Under the pieces are notes generated by a model that saw nothing but the letters and a program-made list of their open reading frames with translations, did no database searches and was not told the DNA's origin. From JAAFIW01 sp031414805 (GTDB taxonomy: Bacteria > Pseudomonadota > Gammaproteobacteria > Burkholderiales > Burkholderiaceae_C), in NCBI GenBank assembly GCA_031414805.1, contig JANOQJ010000056.1, positions 1 to 64,000 on the forward strand: a stretch of 64,000 nt of DNA. The letters run 5' to 3'. The number at the start of each line of letters is the position of its first letter. Position 1 is the first letter of the stretch. This document shows positions 40,966 through 49,809 of the stretch, piece by piece. A program made the translations under genes and the position numbers.

Positions 40966-42315
40966 TCAGCCCATCTTGTTAATAGCAAAGCTCTTCACAT
41001 ACTCATCGGGTTTGGCCGGGTCAAACTCCTTGCCCATCACCTTGAACTTCTTGTACGCGCCCTCGGGCGGCGTGAAGCCCGCCAGCTTCATCTGCTTTTT
41101 CGCGTCGGTCAGCAAGAAGACTTTTTCGGCAATCTGCTTGTAATTGATGTCGCCCTTCACGTAGCCCCAGCGCTTCATTTGCGTGAGCATCCACACGGCC
41201 ATGCTTTGCCACGGCACCGGGTCAAAGTTGGCACGGTCGGGCACGTTTTTGATGTTGCCCAGGCCGTCGGCAAACTTGCCGGTGAGCACCTGTTGCAGCA
41301 CGGCCTCGGGCTGGTTCAGGTACTGGGTGGGGGCAATCACCCGGGCAATCAGCTCGCGGTCTTTGGGCTGGCTGGCCATGAAGCTGGCCGAGAGCACGGC
41401 GCGGTACAGCGCGGCAAAGGTGTTGGGGTTTTGCTTGATGAACTCGTCACTCACGCCAAACGCACAGCACGGGTGACCGTCCCAGATTTCTTTGGACAGG
41501 ATGTGGATGAAGCCCACCTCGTCGTACACCGCACGCTGGTTGAACGGATCAGGGCCGAGAAAACCGTCGATGTTTCCCGCGCGCAGATTGGCCACCATTT
41601 CGGGTGGTGGCGTCACACGAATTTGCACGTCGGTGTCGGGGTTCACGCCGTTTTCGGCCAGGTAGTAGCGCAGCAGGAAGTTGTGCATGCTGAACTCAAA
41701 CGGCACGGCAAACTTGAAGCCTTTCCAGCTCTTTGGGTCGCGTTTGTCTTTGTGTTTGATGTGCAGCGTGATGGCCTGTCCGTTGGTGTTTTGAATGCTG
41801 GCCACATTCATGTTCACCTGGTTGGAGCCCAGCCCCATGGTCATGGCCAGCGGCATGGGCGACAGGAAATGGCTGGCGTCATGCTCTTTGTTGATCATCT
41901 TGTCGCGGATCAAGGCCCAGCCAGCGGTCTTGTTCAGCTGCACATTCAAGCCTTCTTTTTTGTACATGCCCAGTGGGTCGGCCATGATGAGCGGGCTGGC
42001 GCAGGTGATCGCAATGAAGCCGATCTTCAGGTCTTTCTTTTCCAGCGGGCCTTTGTCTTGTGCCATGGCCTGCAACGCGCCCAGCGGCAGCACCGACGCA
42101 ATGGCGGCGCGGGCGGTGTTGGCACCCACGGCGCGCAGAAACCCGCGGCGCACGCTGTCGATTGGAAACAGCGCCTTGACCAGGCTGGCTTCCATGAAGC
42201 TGTGGCCCTGCTGCTGTTCGCTGGCGGCGTGTTCACCGGGTGCGTGGTCCTGGCCGCAGGCGCAGCGCAGCATCAGGGGACGGTCAGCATCGTAGGCATC
42301 AAAACGGTTGGACAT
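40966..42315 (-). CDS. ABC transporter substrate-binding protein, NrtA/CynA type
   Basis: A 449-aa periplasmic binding protein. Unusually, a roughly 50-residue leader (with the metal-ligand-like CACGQDHAPGEH) comes before a twin-arginine signal (SVRRGFLRAVGAN, Arg56-Arg57), as in some NrtA-like proteins exported folded. GFIAITCASPLIMADPLGM and GWALIRDKMINKEHDASHFL match the family. ATG at 42315 with GAGGTG upstream is preferred over 42345. It is the first gene of the transporter run and follows the response regulator. Confidence 0.9.
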   Translation of the reverse strand: MSNRFDAYDADRPLMLRCACGQDHAPGEHAASEQQQGHSFMEASLVKALFPIDSVRRGFLRAVGANTARAAIASVLPLGALQAMAQDKGPLEKKDLKIGFIAITCASPLIMADPLGMYKKEGLNVQLNKTAGWALIRDKMINKEHDASHFLSPMPLAMTMGLGSNQVNMNVASIQNTNGQAITLHIKHKDKRDPKSWKGFKFAVPFEFSMHNFLLRYYLAENGVNPDTDVQIRVTPPPEMVANLRAGNIDGFLGPDPFNQRAVYDEVGFIHILSKEIWDGHPCCAFGVSDEFIKQNPNTFAALYRAVLSASFMASQPKDRELIARVIAPTQYLNQPEAVLQQVLTGKFADGLGNIKNVPDRANFDPVPWQSMAVWMLTQMKRWGYVKGDINYKQIAEKVFLLTDAKKQMKLAGFTPPEGAYKKFKVMGKEFDPAKPDEYVKSFAINKMG

Positions 42316-42457
42316 GGTGCACCTCGGTGTTTGGGATGTCAGCACTGGTGCAAGGCCTGGGCCTGCGGCGCAGCCTGCGCGAGATGTCGCGGTAAATCGC
42401 GGGAGATGTGTCTATGCCTTGTAGGGCTGGCCCTACAAAACACCGCAGGTGAGCTAT

Positions 42458-43144
42458 TTAGGTGCTGGTTTTCCCGTGGCGCTGGGCATACAAAGCCAGC
42501 TCCACATCGTTGCGCGCACCGGTTTTTTCCAGAATGCGGGCGCGGTAGGTGCTCACCGTATTGGGTGCCAGATCCAGTTGTGCACCAATTTCGCTCACGC
42601 TATGCCCCGAAATGAGGAGCTGAAATACCTGGTGCTCGCGGTGCGACAGGGCTTGCAAGCCGGTTTTGCTGGCGACTTGGCCCGCCGCCAGCGCCAGCGC
42701 CTCTGCAGTGGCGGGCGTCACGTACAGGCCACCGGCGGCCACTTTGCGCACGGCGGCCACCATGTCCAGCGGGTCGGCACCTTTGTTCAAGTAGCCCGCT
42801 GCGCCCAACTGAATGCAGCGCACCGCGTACTGCCGCTCGGGGTAGGTGCTGAGCATCAGCACTGGCAACTGCGGCCAGGTTTGGCGCAGCGCCTGCAGCA
42901 CGTCCAGTCCATCGCGCTCAGGCAGGGCGATGTCCAGCAAGACCAAGTGCAACATGTCGGGTTGGCTTTGCAAGGCGGCAACCTGTGTCAGCACGTCGGG
43001 GCCTGTGGCCGCCTCGGCCACCACCTCAATCTCGGGCGGGCCGTTGGCGGGGTCGGACAGCACCTGCTTCAAGCCCTCGCGCACGATGCGGTGGTCGTCG
43101 CCCAGCAGAACGCGGATTCGGGTCATGGCTTCAATCGCTCTCAT
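42458..43144 (-). CDS. NarL/LuxR-type response regulator
   Basis: A receiver domain (acids in LLGDDHRIVREGL and the phospho-acceptor Asp in LVLLDIALPERDGLDV) plus a C-terminal LuxR helix-turn-helix (LSHREHQVFQLLISGHSVSE, then IGAQLDLAPNTVSTYRARI). Its ATG overlaps the sensor kinase stop by four bases; a second Met at residue 7 is possible. It probably regulates the adjoining ABC transporter and cynS. Confidence 0.92.
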   Translation of the reverse strand: MRAIEAMTRIRVLLGDDHRIVREGLKQVLSDPANGPPEIEVVAEAATGPDVLTQVAALQSQPDMLHLVLLDIALPERDGLDVLQALRQTWPQLPVLMLSTYPERQYAVRCIQLGAAGYLNKGADPLDMVAAVRKVAAGGLYVTPATAEALALAAGQVASKTGLQALSHREHQVFQLLISGHSVSEIGAQLDLAPNTVSTYRARILEKTGARNDVELALYAQRHGKTST

Positions 43145-44319
43145 TTTGATAGCTGCCCCAGCAATCTGAACGTGCTCCCCAGCCCGATTTGGCTTGAAAT
43201 CTCGATTTTTCCGTTCAGCAGCCGGGCCCGCTCGCGCATGCCCATCACCCCGTAGGCGTTGGCCGCTTCAAAGGCTTCGGCGGGTGCGCCGCAGCCGTTG
43301 TCTGCCACGGTCAGGGCCAGGGTGTGTGCATCGGCGCTGATGCGCACCGTCAAGCCGGTGGCGTGGGCATGGCGGCCCACGTTGGACAGCATTTCCTGAA
43401 ATATGCGAAACACCGCCATGGCCTGCGGCTCGGGCAACTCGGGCGCCTGCGCCACGTCTATTTGCCACTGCAACGCCAGCTCGGCCGTGCGGGCAAATTC
43501 ATGGGCTTGCCAGTCCAGCGCGGCCCAAAGGCCCTGGTGGTCCAGGATGCTGGGGCGCAGGTCGGTGATGATGCGGCCCACGTTGTCCACCGCGCCTTCA
43601 ATCAAGGTGCTCATGTGCTGGCATTTGCTGCGCAAGGCCTCGTTGGGCGCGCTGTGCACCGCATCAGACTCACCCAAACGGCGATCCAGCCAGTTCACAT
43701 CCATCTTCAGCGCCACCAGCAGGCTGCCCAGTTCGTCGTGCACCTCGCGTGCGATGCGGGTGCGCTCTTCCTCGCGTACCTGCTCGGAGTAGGCCGACAG
43801 CTCGCGCAGGCGCGACAGGGCTTGCGACAACTCGGCGGTGCGCTCGTTCACGCGAATTTCTAATTCATCCCTGGCGCGGCGTAACTCGTCGCCCGCCCGC
43901 TTGCGCTCGGTGATGTCCACAAAGGTGATGACCGCGCCGCGCACCTGCTGCCCGTCCAGGATGGGGTAGCTGGAGTATTCGACGGCAAAAGCGGTGCGGT
44001 CGGCGCACCAGAACACCTCGGTGTCCAACCGGCACGGCAGGCCCCGGCGGAAGGCGTTGAAGATCGGGCAATCGGTGTCGGGGTAGTGGCTGCCGTCGGG
44101 GTGCGAATGGTGCGTCAGCTCATGCATGTTGCGGCCCAGCACCTCAGCGGGCGCATAGCCCAGCATCTGGGCACCGGCGCGGTTGATGAACATGCAAAGG
44201 CCGTCCAGGTCGATGCCAAAAATGCCCTCGCCGGTGGACTGCAGCAGCAAGTCGAGCTGGTTGTGCCACAGCGGGTCGGTGGTTGCGGCTTGCGGCATCA
44301 GCGCCATCTGGTTTTGCAC
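43141..44319 (-). CDS. PAS-domain sensor histidine kinase, NarX-like
   Basis: A 392-aa soluble kinase: PAS domain (about 18-135, DGLCMFINRAGAQMLGYAPA), coiled linker, HisKA_3 dimerisation domain with the phospho-His in IAREVHDELGSLL, and HATPase with LSNVGRHAHATG and YGVMGMRERARLL. No membrane segments, so it senses a cytoplasmic cue. GTG start at 44319. The last codons (LGQLSK) lie in a degenerate interspersed repeat. Confidence 0.92.
   Translation of the reverse strand: MQNQMALMPQAATTDPLWHNQLDLLLQSTGEGIFGIDLDGLCMFINRAGAQMLGYAPAEVLGRNMHELTHHSHPDGSHYPDTDCPIFNAFRRGLPCRLDTEVFWCADRTAFAVEYSSYPILDGQQVRGAVITFVDITERKRAGDELRRARDELEIRVNERTAELSQALSRLRELSAYSEQVREEERTRIAREVHDELGSLLVALKMDVNWLDRRLGESDAVHSAPNEALRSKCQHMSTLIEGAVDNVGRIITDLRPSILDHQGLWAALDWQAHEFARTAELALQWQIDVAQAPELPEPQAMAVFRIFQEMLSNVGRHAHATGLTVRISADAHTLALTVADNGCGAPAEAFEAANAYGVMGMRERARLLNGKIEISSQIGLGSTFRLLGQLSK
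43142..43203. repeat. Interspersed repeat copy 13 (degenerate), at the kinase 3' end
   Basis: TTTTGATAGCTGCCCCAGCA, then ATCTGAAC and CAGCCCGATTTGGCTTGAAA. The two ends match the family well and the middle is altered. It encodes the kinase C-terminus. Confidence 0.6.
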
Positions 44320-44333
44320 CCTATCGAGCCGCG

Positions 44334-44801
44334 TTACAGCCCCAGGTCGCTCAAGCTGGCGTGGTCATCGGGCCTGCGACCCAGGGGCCAGAAGAACTTA
44401 CGGTCTGCTGCTTTCATGGGCATGTCGTTGATGCTGGCAAAGCGCCGCTGCATGAAACCCTGGGCGTTGAAATCCCAGTTTTCATTGCCGTAGCTGCGGT
44501 ACCAATGACCGGAGTCGTCATGCCACTCGTAGGCAAAGCGCACCGCAATGCGGTGGTCGGTGAAGGCCCACAGCTCTTTGATGAGCCGGTAGTCCAGCTC
44601 TTTGGCCCATTTGCGCTGCAAAAACTCGCGCACCTCGGCGCGCCCCACCGGGAACTCGGCGCGGTTGCGCCAGCGCGTGTCGTCGGTGTAGACCTGCACC
44701 ACCCGGTCCGGGTCGCGGGTGTTCCAGGCGTCTTCGGCCATGCGGACTTTCTGCGTGGCGGTGTCAACGGTGAAGGGGGGAAGTGGGGGTTTTGTTTCCA
44801 T
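44334..44801 (-). CDS. DUF1348 (NTF2-like) family protein
   Basis: A 155-residue SnoaL/NTF2-fold protein of the DUF1348 family: AEDAWNTRDPDRVVQVYTDD, then WRNRAEFPVGRAEVREFL and the WYRSYGNENWDFN segment. Cytoplasmic, function unknown. ATG at 44801 gives the family-typical length; the longer frame is antisense to the neighbour. 14 bp upstream of the kinase gene on the same strand. Confidence 0.9.
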   Translation of the reverse strand: METKPPLPPFTVDTATQKVRMAEDAWNTRDPDRVVQVYTDDTRWRNRAEFPVGRAEVREFLQRKWAKELDYRLIKELWAFTDHRIAVRFAYEWHDDSGHWYRSYGNENWDFNAQGFMQRRFASINDMPMKAADRKFFWPLGRRPDDHASLSDLGL

Positions 44802-44895
44802 GGCAAGCTTTGCAGAATTTAGGAATTCACTGTGCCACAAACGCTTTGTGGTGCGATGCGCACAATGCCCTGCCATGTTGACAGCACCGATCCCA

Positions 44896-46533
44896 ATGCG
44901 CTTTCCAAGCCACAGCACCCGCCGCCAGCTCCTGGCCGCGTCCGCGTTGGCGCTGGCGGGCTGTCGCCCCGCGCATGAAATCACCGGCGGCTTCAACGGG
45001 GTTTCGCACGCGCGCGGGCACCTGCTGCGTGAGCCGATCGCAAACACCCGGCCACCGGTTCAGCGGCGCACCCAGATCCTGATTGCAGGCGGTGGCGTGG
45101 CGGGTTTGGCCGCAGCGCGGGCTTTGCGCCAACGCGGCATTCAAGACTTTGCGCTGCTGGAGCTGGAAGATCAGGCCGGGGGCAACAGCCGGGGCACGCA
45201 GGTTGGCGGTATTACCTGCCCGCTGGGCGCGCACTACCTGCCCGTGCCCAGCGACGACGCGCCAGCCGTGCAAAACCTGCTTGAAGAGCTGGGTCTGCGA
45301 AAACGAATTTCAGGCCGCTGGCAGTATGACGAGCGCCACCTGTGCCACAGCCCGCAGGAGCGGCTGCACTTCAACGGACAGTGGCAGCCGGGCCTGCTGC
45401 CGGTGGACGGCGTGGGGCCTGAAACCCTGGCGCAATACCAGCGCTTTGCCCAGGCGATTGAGACGCTGCAAAAGCAAGCCAAATTTGCCGTTCCCATGCT
45501 GAGTGTGCCGCTAGCCCCTGCGCAAATTGCGCTGGACGCTATCACTTTCGCAGCGTGGCTGGATGCTCAGGGTTTGACCGACCCGCAGCTGCGCTGGTAC
45601 CTGGACTACGCCTGCCGCGACGACTACGGCGCTGGCATTGCCACCGTGTCGGCCTGGGCGGGCGTGCACTACTTTGCCAGCCGCCATGGCTTTACCGCGC
45701 CACGCTTGGACGGCAGTGCACCGCCCGCACCCGCTGACGAATTTGGCGGCGTATTGACCTGGCCCGAGGGCAATGGCTGGCTCACCCAGCAACTGGCCGC
45801 GCCACTGCAAGACCGCCTGAAAACCGGCCGCGTGGTCACCCGCATCGCCGCGGCAAAACACGGCGTGGAAGTCGATGCGCTGGACGTGGCCACCGGCACA
45901 CTGGAGCGCTGGCAAGCGGCGCACTGCATCGTGGCCCTGCCGATCTTCATTGCCGCGCGGGTGCTGCAAAACCCGCCCGCCGTACTGCGCCAAGCCGCCA
46001 CTGCCGTGCGCTACGCCCCCTGGCTGGTGGCCAACATCCACGTCCGCGAACCGCTGAGCGACCGGCCCGGCGCGGCGCCCGCATGGGACAACGTGGTTTA
46101 CGGCAGCGCCAGCCTGGGCTACGTGAACGCCCGCCACCAAGCGCTCAGCCTGTCGACGGGTGCTTTTGTCGGCCCAACCGTCCTCACCATCTACCGCGCG
46201 TTAGGCGACTTGCCAGACGGGCGACAACAACTGATGCAGCGCACCTGGCAAAGCTGGCGCGATGAACTGCTGGCAGATCTTTCCACCGCCCACCCCGACC
46301 TGGCCACCAAAACCACCCAGATGCACATCACCCGCTACGGACACGCCATGGTCATGCCCACCCCCGGACTTTTAAGCCAAATCGGCCGAAAGCCCTTACA
46401 GAATATGCTCAAGCAGCTATTGAATCAGGAGCAATCGAGCAATCGCCTGAGTTTTGCGCACAGTGATTGGGCCGGGTATTCGGTGTTTGAGGAGGCGTTT
46501 ACGTTGGGGGATGCTGCGGGTCGGGCGGCCTGA
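44896..46533 (+). CDS. Tat-exported FAD-dependent oxidoreductase
   Basis: A roughly 545-aa flavoprotein with a twin-arginine, lipoprotein-like signal (STRRQLLAASALALAGC) and an NAD(P)/FAD-binding Rossmann motif (IAGGGVAGLAAARALRQRG, then ELEDQAGGNSRG) of the amine-oxidase superfamily. The substrate is unknown. ATGs at 44875 and 44896 are both possible. Near the C-terminus an interspersed repeat (46371-46437) is read in frame as GRKPLQNMLKQLLNQEQ, in a different frame from copies 5, 7 and 8. Confidence 0.85.
   Translation: MRFPSHSTRRQLLAASALALAGCRPAHEITGGFNGVSHARGHLLREPIANTRPPVQRRTQILIAGGGVAGLAAARALRQRGIQDFALLELEDQAGGNSRGTQVGGITCPLGAHYLPVPSDDAPAVQNLLEELGLRKRISGRWQYDERHLCHSPQERLHFNGQWQPGLLPVDGVGPETLAQYQRFAQAIETLQKQAKFAVPMLSVPLAPAQIALDAITFAAWLDAQGLTDPQLRWYLDYACRDDYGAGIATVSAWAGVHYFASRHGFTAPRLDGSAPPAPADEFGGVLTWPEGNGWLTQQLAAPLQDRLKTGRVVTRIAAAKHGVEVDALDVATGTLERWQAAHCIVALPIFIAARVLQNPPAVLRQAATAVRYAPWLVANIHVREPLSDRPGAAPAWDNVVYGSASLGYVNARHQALSLSTGAFVGPTVLTIYRALGDLPDGRQQLMQRTWQSWRDELLADLSTAHPDLATKTTQMHITRYGHAMVMPTPGLLSQIGRKPLQNMLKQLLNQEQSSNRLSFAHSDWAGYSVFEEAFTLGDAAGRAA
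46371..46437. repeat. Interspersed repeat copy 14, inside the FAD oxidoreductase gene
   Basis: TTAAGCCAAATCGGCCGAAA, then GCCCTTACAGAATATGCTCA and AGCAGCTATTGAATCAGGAG. Full length and in frame; the consensus TAG in this frame reads CAG. Confidence 0.92.
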
Positions 46534-46558
46534 AGGTGTACTTGCGCCTTCGCGCGCT

Positions 46559-46661
46559 ATTCCTTTTCCAAATCATTGCTGCAGTAGGCGCGACGACGAA
46601 GACAGTGCTCTAGCACGGCAAGGAGGAGCAACGACCTGCAGTGATGATTTGGATAAGGAAT
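46559..46661. repeat. Long inverted-repeat element between convergent genes
   Basis: A 26-bp left arm (ATTCCTTTTCCAAATCATTG at 46559 on) pairs with a right arm ending 46661 with about three mismatches, spacer about 51 bp containing a smaller palindrome (AGTGCTCTAGCAC). The right end includes the first base of the SCP2-FadH gene stop. It looks like a small non-autonomous dispersed element and could terminate both converging genes. Confidence 0.8.
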
Positions 46662-49141
46662 TACACCTGCGCCGCCAGCCGCGCCCCCTGATCAATGGCG
46701 CGCTTGGCGTCCAGCTCACCGGCTTCAAATGCGCCGCCAATGCACTGGGCGTTGGCGCCCAAGGCCAGCAGCTCGTCGGCCAGCGTGCGCAAGGGCTCCT
46801 GGCCTGCGCAAATCACCACGTGGTCTACCGGCAGCACCATGTCTTTGGTGCCGTCCACAGTGATGTGCAGGCCTGCGTCGTCGATGCGGCGGTAGGTCAC
46901 GCCGGCCACCATTTCCACGCGCTTGTTTTTCAGGCGGGTGCGGTGAATCCAGCCGGTGGTTTTGCCCAGGCCGTCACCCACTTTGCTGGTTTTGCGCTGT
47001 AGCAAATAGATGTGGCGACCGGGCGCGTGCCACTGCGGCTGGCCGACGCCGCCAGGGGCCGCGGCTTCGCGGGTGATGCCCCACTCCGTCTCGAACGTTT
47101 GCGCAGCGTGTGCGGTCAGTGGCGTGTGGCTGAGGTATTCCGCCGTGTCAAAGCCAATGCCGCCCGCCCCGATGATGGCGACCGATGCGCCGACGGCTTG
47201 CTCGCCGCGAATCACGTCGCGGTATTGCAGCACCTTGGCATGGTCAATGCCCGGAATATTCAATTGCCGGGGCGTGATGCCTGCGGCCACGACGATGGTG
47301 TCGAACTTTTCGGCCACCAACTGCTCGGCGGTGACGCGCGTGTTCAGCTTCACCACTACGCCGGTGATGCGCAGTTGCTCGCCGAAGTAGCGCAGGGTTT
47401 CATAAAACTCTTCTTTGCCCGGAATGCGTTTGGCCAGGTTGAATTGCCCACCAATTTGCCCGGCGGCCTCAAACAATGTGACGTGGTGGCCGCGCTGCGC
47501 TGCCACCGTGGCATAGCTCAAGCCCGCAGGCCCCGCGCCCACCACGGCGATGCGCTGGGGCACGCTCGTGGGCAGGTAATTCAGCTCGGTTTCATGGCAC
47601 GCACGCGGGTTGACCAGGCAGGAGGTGACTTTGCCTGCGAAGGTGTGGTCCAGGCAGGCCTGGTTGCAGCCAATGCAGGTGTTGATTTCGTGCGCTTTGC
47701 CAGCGGCGGCCTTCTGCACAAACAGCGGGTCGGCCAGAAACGGCCGAGCCATCGACACCATGTTGGCAAAGCCGTCGGCCAGCAGCTGTTCGGCCACGTC
47801 GGGCGTGTTGATGCGGTTGGTGGTGACCAGCGGAATGTTTACCGCACCCATCAGGCGTTTGGTGACCCAGGCGAACGCTGCGCGCGGCACGCTGGTGGCA
47901 ATGGTGGGCACCCGCGCCTCGTGCCAGCCAATGCCGGTGTTGAGGATGGTGGCCCCGGCGGCTTCCAGTGCCTGGGCCAGTTGAACCACCTCGTCGAGCG
48001 TAGAGCCTTCGTCCACCAGATCGAGCATGGACAGGCGGAAGATGATGATGAAGTTGGGCCCGGCGATGGCCCGCACGCGGCGCACGGTTTCCACCGCAAA
48101 GCGCATGCGGTTGGCGTAGCTGCCGCCCCAGTCGTCGGTGCGGCGGTTGGTGCGGGTGGAGATGAATTCGTTGATGAGGTAGCCCTCGGAGCCCATGATT
48201 TCCACGCCGTCATAGCCCGCTGATTGGGCCAGCTGGGCACACCGTGCGTAGTCGTTCAGCGTTTGCTCGACCTCAGCGCCTGTCAGTTCGTGCGGCGTGA
48301 AGGGGTTGATGGGCGCTTTGATCGGGCTGGGGGCCACCTGGTTGGGCTGGTAAGAGTAGCGGCCAAAGTGCAGGATTTGCAGCGCAATTTTTCCGCCTGC
48401 CGCATGCACGGCTTCAGTGATGACGCGGTGCTCATTCGCCTCGTGCTCGGTGGTCAGCTTGGCACCGCCTTGCATCGGGCGGCCCTCGTCATTGGGCGCA
48501 ATGCCGCCCGTCACGATCAGGCCTACGCCACCGCGCGCCCGCTCGGCATAAAACGCGGCCATGCGCTCGAAACCGTGTTCCACCTCCTCCAGGCCCACGT
48601 GCATGGAGCCCATCAGCACGCGGTTGGAGAGGGTGGTGAAGCCCAGGTCGAGCGGGGCTAGCAGATGGGGGTAAGTGCCGCCGGGTTTTTGGGCGGGGTA
48701 GAGCGGGGTCAGGGGTTGCACAGAAACTGGGTTTTGGGTTTTGACGCCGACCGGCGTTGGCTTGGCTGGTGCCGATGTGGTGGCAGTTGTGGTTGTGGTT
48801 ACAGATGCTGGCGTGGGCGCGGCAGTCGGCGCGGGCTTGAACAGCGCGGCCAGCTTCATGGCAATCGACATGTCGCCATCAATCTTCATGCGCCCACCCA
48901 TGAAGGCCTTCACCGGGTCGAGCCGCCCGGCCAGCATGTCGGCCATGTCGGTGGCTGACAAGCTCATCACGGTTTGCGGCGTGAGGGTGTTGTCTGGGCT
49001 GGCCGGCGTCACTTGGGCGGGGCTGGTGCGGGTGTCCAGAAACAGGCTGCCGTCAGCGCCCAGGTCGAACTGGATCAGGAATTTGCCGGCGTGGTTGGCG
49101 CTGGCTTGGGCCAGGAGTTGGGTGGCAAGGGGGTGGGTCAT
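46661..49141 (-). CDS. SCP2-domain fused to 2,4-dienoyl-CoA reductase-like (FadH) protein
   Basis: An 826-aa fusion. Residues 1-105 resemble an SCP2 sterol/lipid-carrier domain (GKFLIQFDLGADGSLFLDTR, LDPVKAFMGGRMKIDGDM). A Pro/Thr-rich linker (about 106-160) leads to an Old Yellow Enzyme-type barrel (about 165-475), [4Fe-4S] cysteines in CIGCNQACLDH and later CLVNPRAC, and a C-terminal FAD/NAD(P)H module (VVGAGPAGLSYATVAAQRG). FadH alone is about 670 aa. The enzyme should reduce dienoyl-CoAs or related enones; the SCP2 part may present the acyl substrate. Confidence 0.88.
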   Translation of the reverse strand: MTHPLATQLLAQASANHAGKFLIQFDLGADGSLFLDTRTSPAQVTPASPDNTLTPQTVMSLSATDMADMLAGRLDPVKAFMGGRMKIDGDMSIAMKLAALFKPAPTAAPTPASVTTTTTATTSAPAKPTPVGVKTQNPVSVQPLTPLYPAQKPGGTYPHLLAPLDLGFTTLSNRVLMGSMHVGLEEVEHGFERMAAFYAERARGGVGLIVTGGIAPNDEGRPMQGGAKLTTEHEANEHRVITEAVHAAGGKIALQILHFGRYSYQPNQVAPSPIKAPINPFTPHELTGAEVEQTLNDYARCAQLAQSAGYDGVEIMGSEGYLINEFISTRTNRRTDDWGGSYANRMRFAVETVRRVRAIAGPNFIIIFRLSMLDLVDEGSTLDEVVQLAQALEAAGATILNTGIGWHEARVPTIATSVPRAAFAWVTKRLMGAVNIPLVTTNRINTPDVAEQLLADGFANMVSMARPFLADPLFVQKAAAGKAHEINTCIGCNQACLDHTFAGKVTSCLVNPRACHETELNYLPTSVPQRIAVVGAGPAGLSYATVAAQRGHHVTLFEAAGQIGGQFNLAKRIPGKEEFYETLRYFGEQLRITGVVVKLNTRVTAEQLVAEKFDTIVVAAGITPRQLNIPGIDHAKVLQYRDVIRGEQAVGASVAIIGAGGIGFDTAEYLSHTPLTAHAAQTFETEWGITREAAAPGGVGQPQWHAPGRHIYLLQRKTSKVGDGLGKTTGWIHRTRLKNKRVEMVAGVTYRRIDDAGLHITVDGTKDMVLPVDHVVICAGQEPLRTLADELLALGANAQCIGGAFEAGELDAKRAIDQGARLAAQV

Positions 49142-49267
49142 GTGAGGCTTCTTGGGGCTTGGGTGAGGTTGGAAGTCGGATTCAGCGATGTTGCCATCCA
49201 GGACCAGACGTTTCCGTCACGCCGGTGTCTCAGCCATTTACCTGCAAGCTGGTTTCGACAGCATGGT

Positions 49268-49331
49268 TTTCAAGCCAAATCGGCCAAAAGCCCTTGTAAA
49301 TACTGCTCAAGCAGCTACAAATTTAGGAGTG
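49268..49331. repeat. Interspersed repeat copy 15, at the DUF4345 gene 3' end
   Basis: TTCAAGCCAAATCGGCCAAA, then AGCCCTTGTAAATACTGCTC and AAGCAGCTACAAATTTAGGA. It encodes the last residues KFVAA and the TGA stop of the DUF4345 gene. Confidence 0.95.
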
Positions 49332-49717
49332 ACTGCTTGTCCAATACGGCTTTGCCACCACACAAAAAGCGGCGCACCGACGATCTCCAGCAGCGTGAAC
49401 ACAATGAACGGCAGTGGCGGCAGGCCGATAAAGACCATCGACAGCAAACGCCCCACGCCGCCTACAAAAATCATGCCCCACAAGATTCGAAAGATGGCGG
49501 TTTGCGTGTCGATGCGGGGCACCAGCCACAGCAAAGTCAAGCCCAGACCCAACCACACCCCACCGAAAAACCGCAGGTTGCTGTCCAGCAAAGGGTCGTG
49601 CGGAATGCCAGCGGCCACATACAACGGATCGGTCACGCCCATCAGGGTGACGCAGCCCGTGATGACCGGAATGAGCCCGAGCACGGCGGTGGTGTATTGC
49701 AAAGCGCGTTTCGTCAT
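49307..49717 (-). CDS. DUF4345 family membrane protein
   Basis: A 136-aa inner-membrane protein with four hydrophobic segments (starting at about 8, 45, 70 and 100) matching DUF4345 (RFFGGVWLGLGLTLLWLVPRID). Function unknown. ATG at 49717 (MTKRALQYTTAVLG) with GGGAG upstream is preferred over 49741. It ends inside an interspersed repeat that supplies its stop. It is divergent from an hxlR gene. Confidence 0.87.
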   Translation of the reverse strand: MTKRALQYTTAVLGLIPVITGCVTLMGVTDPLYVAAGIPHDPLLDSNLRFFGGVWLGLGLTLLWLVPRIDTQTAIFRILWGMIFVGGVGRLLSMVFIGLPPLPFIVFTLLEIVGAPLFVWWQSRIGQAVTPKFVAA

Positions 49718-49809
49718 GGGAAACTCCCAAGTAGGTTGCACATTGAAAGCTAGTTGCCGAATCGTACACTGGCTTTCATATTGGAAGCAATCAATTTCTC
49801 TGAGTCACC

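Noticed and set aside
40498..42615. A 705-codon open frame on the plus strand over the ABC transporter genes
   Set aside because: It is antisense to well-supported permease and binding-protein genes, with His/Gly/Val-rich shadow composition and no recognisable domain.
47012..48223. A 403-codon open frame antisense to the SCP2-FadH gene
   Set aside because: Codon-shadow of a GC-rich gene; no ribosome site or family resemblance.
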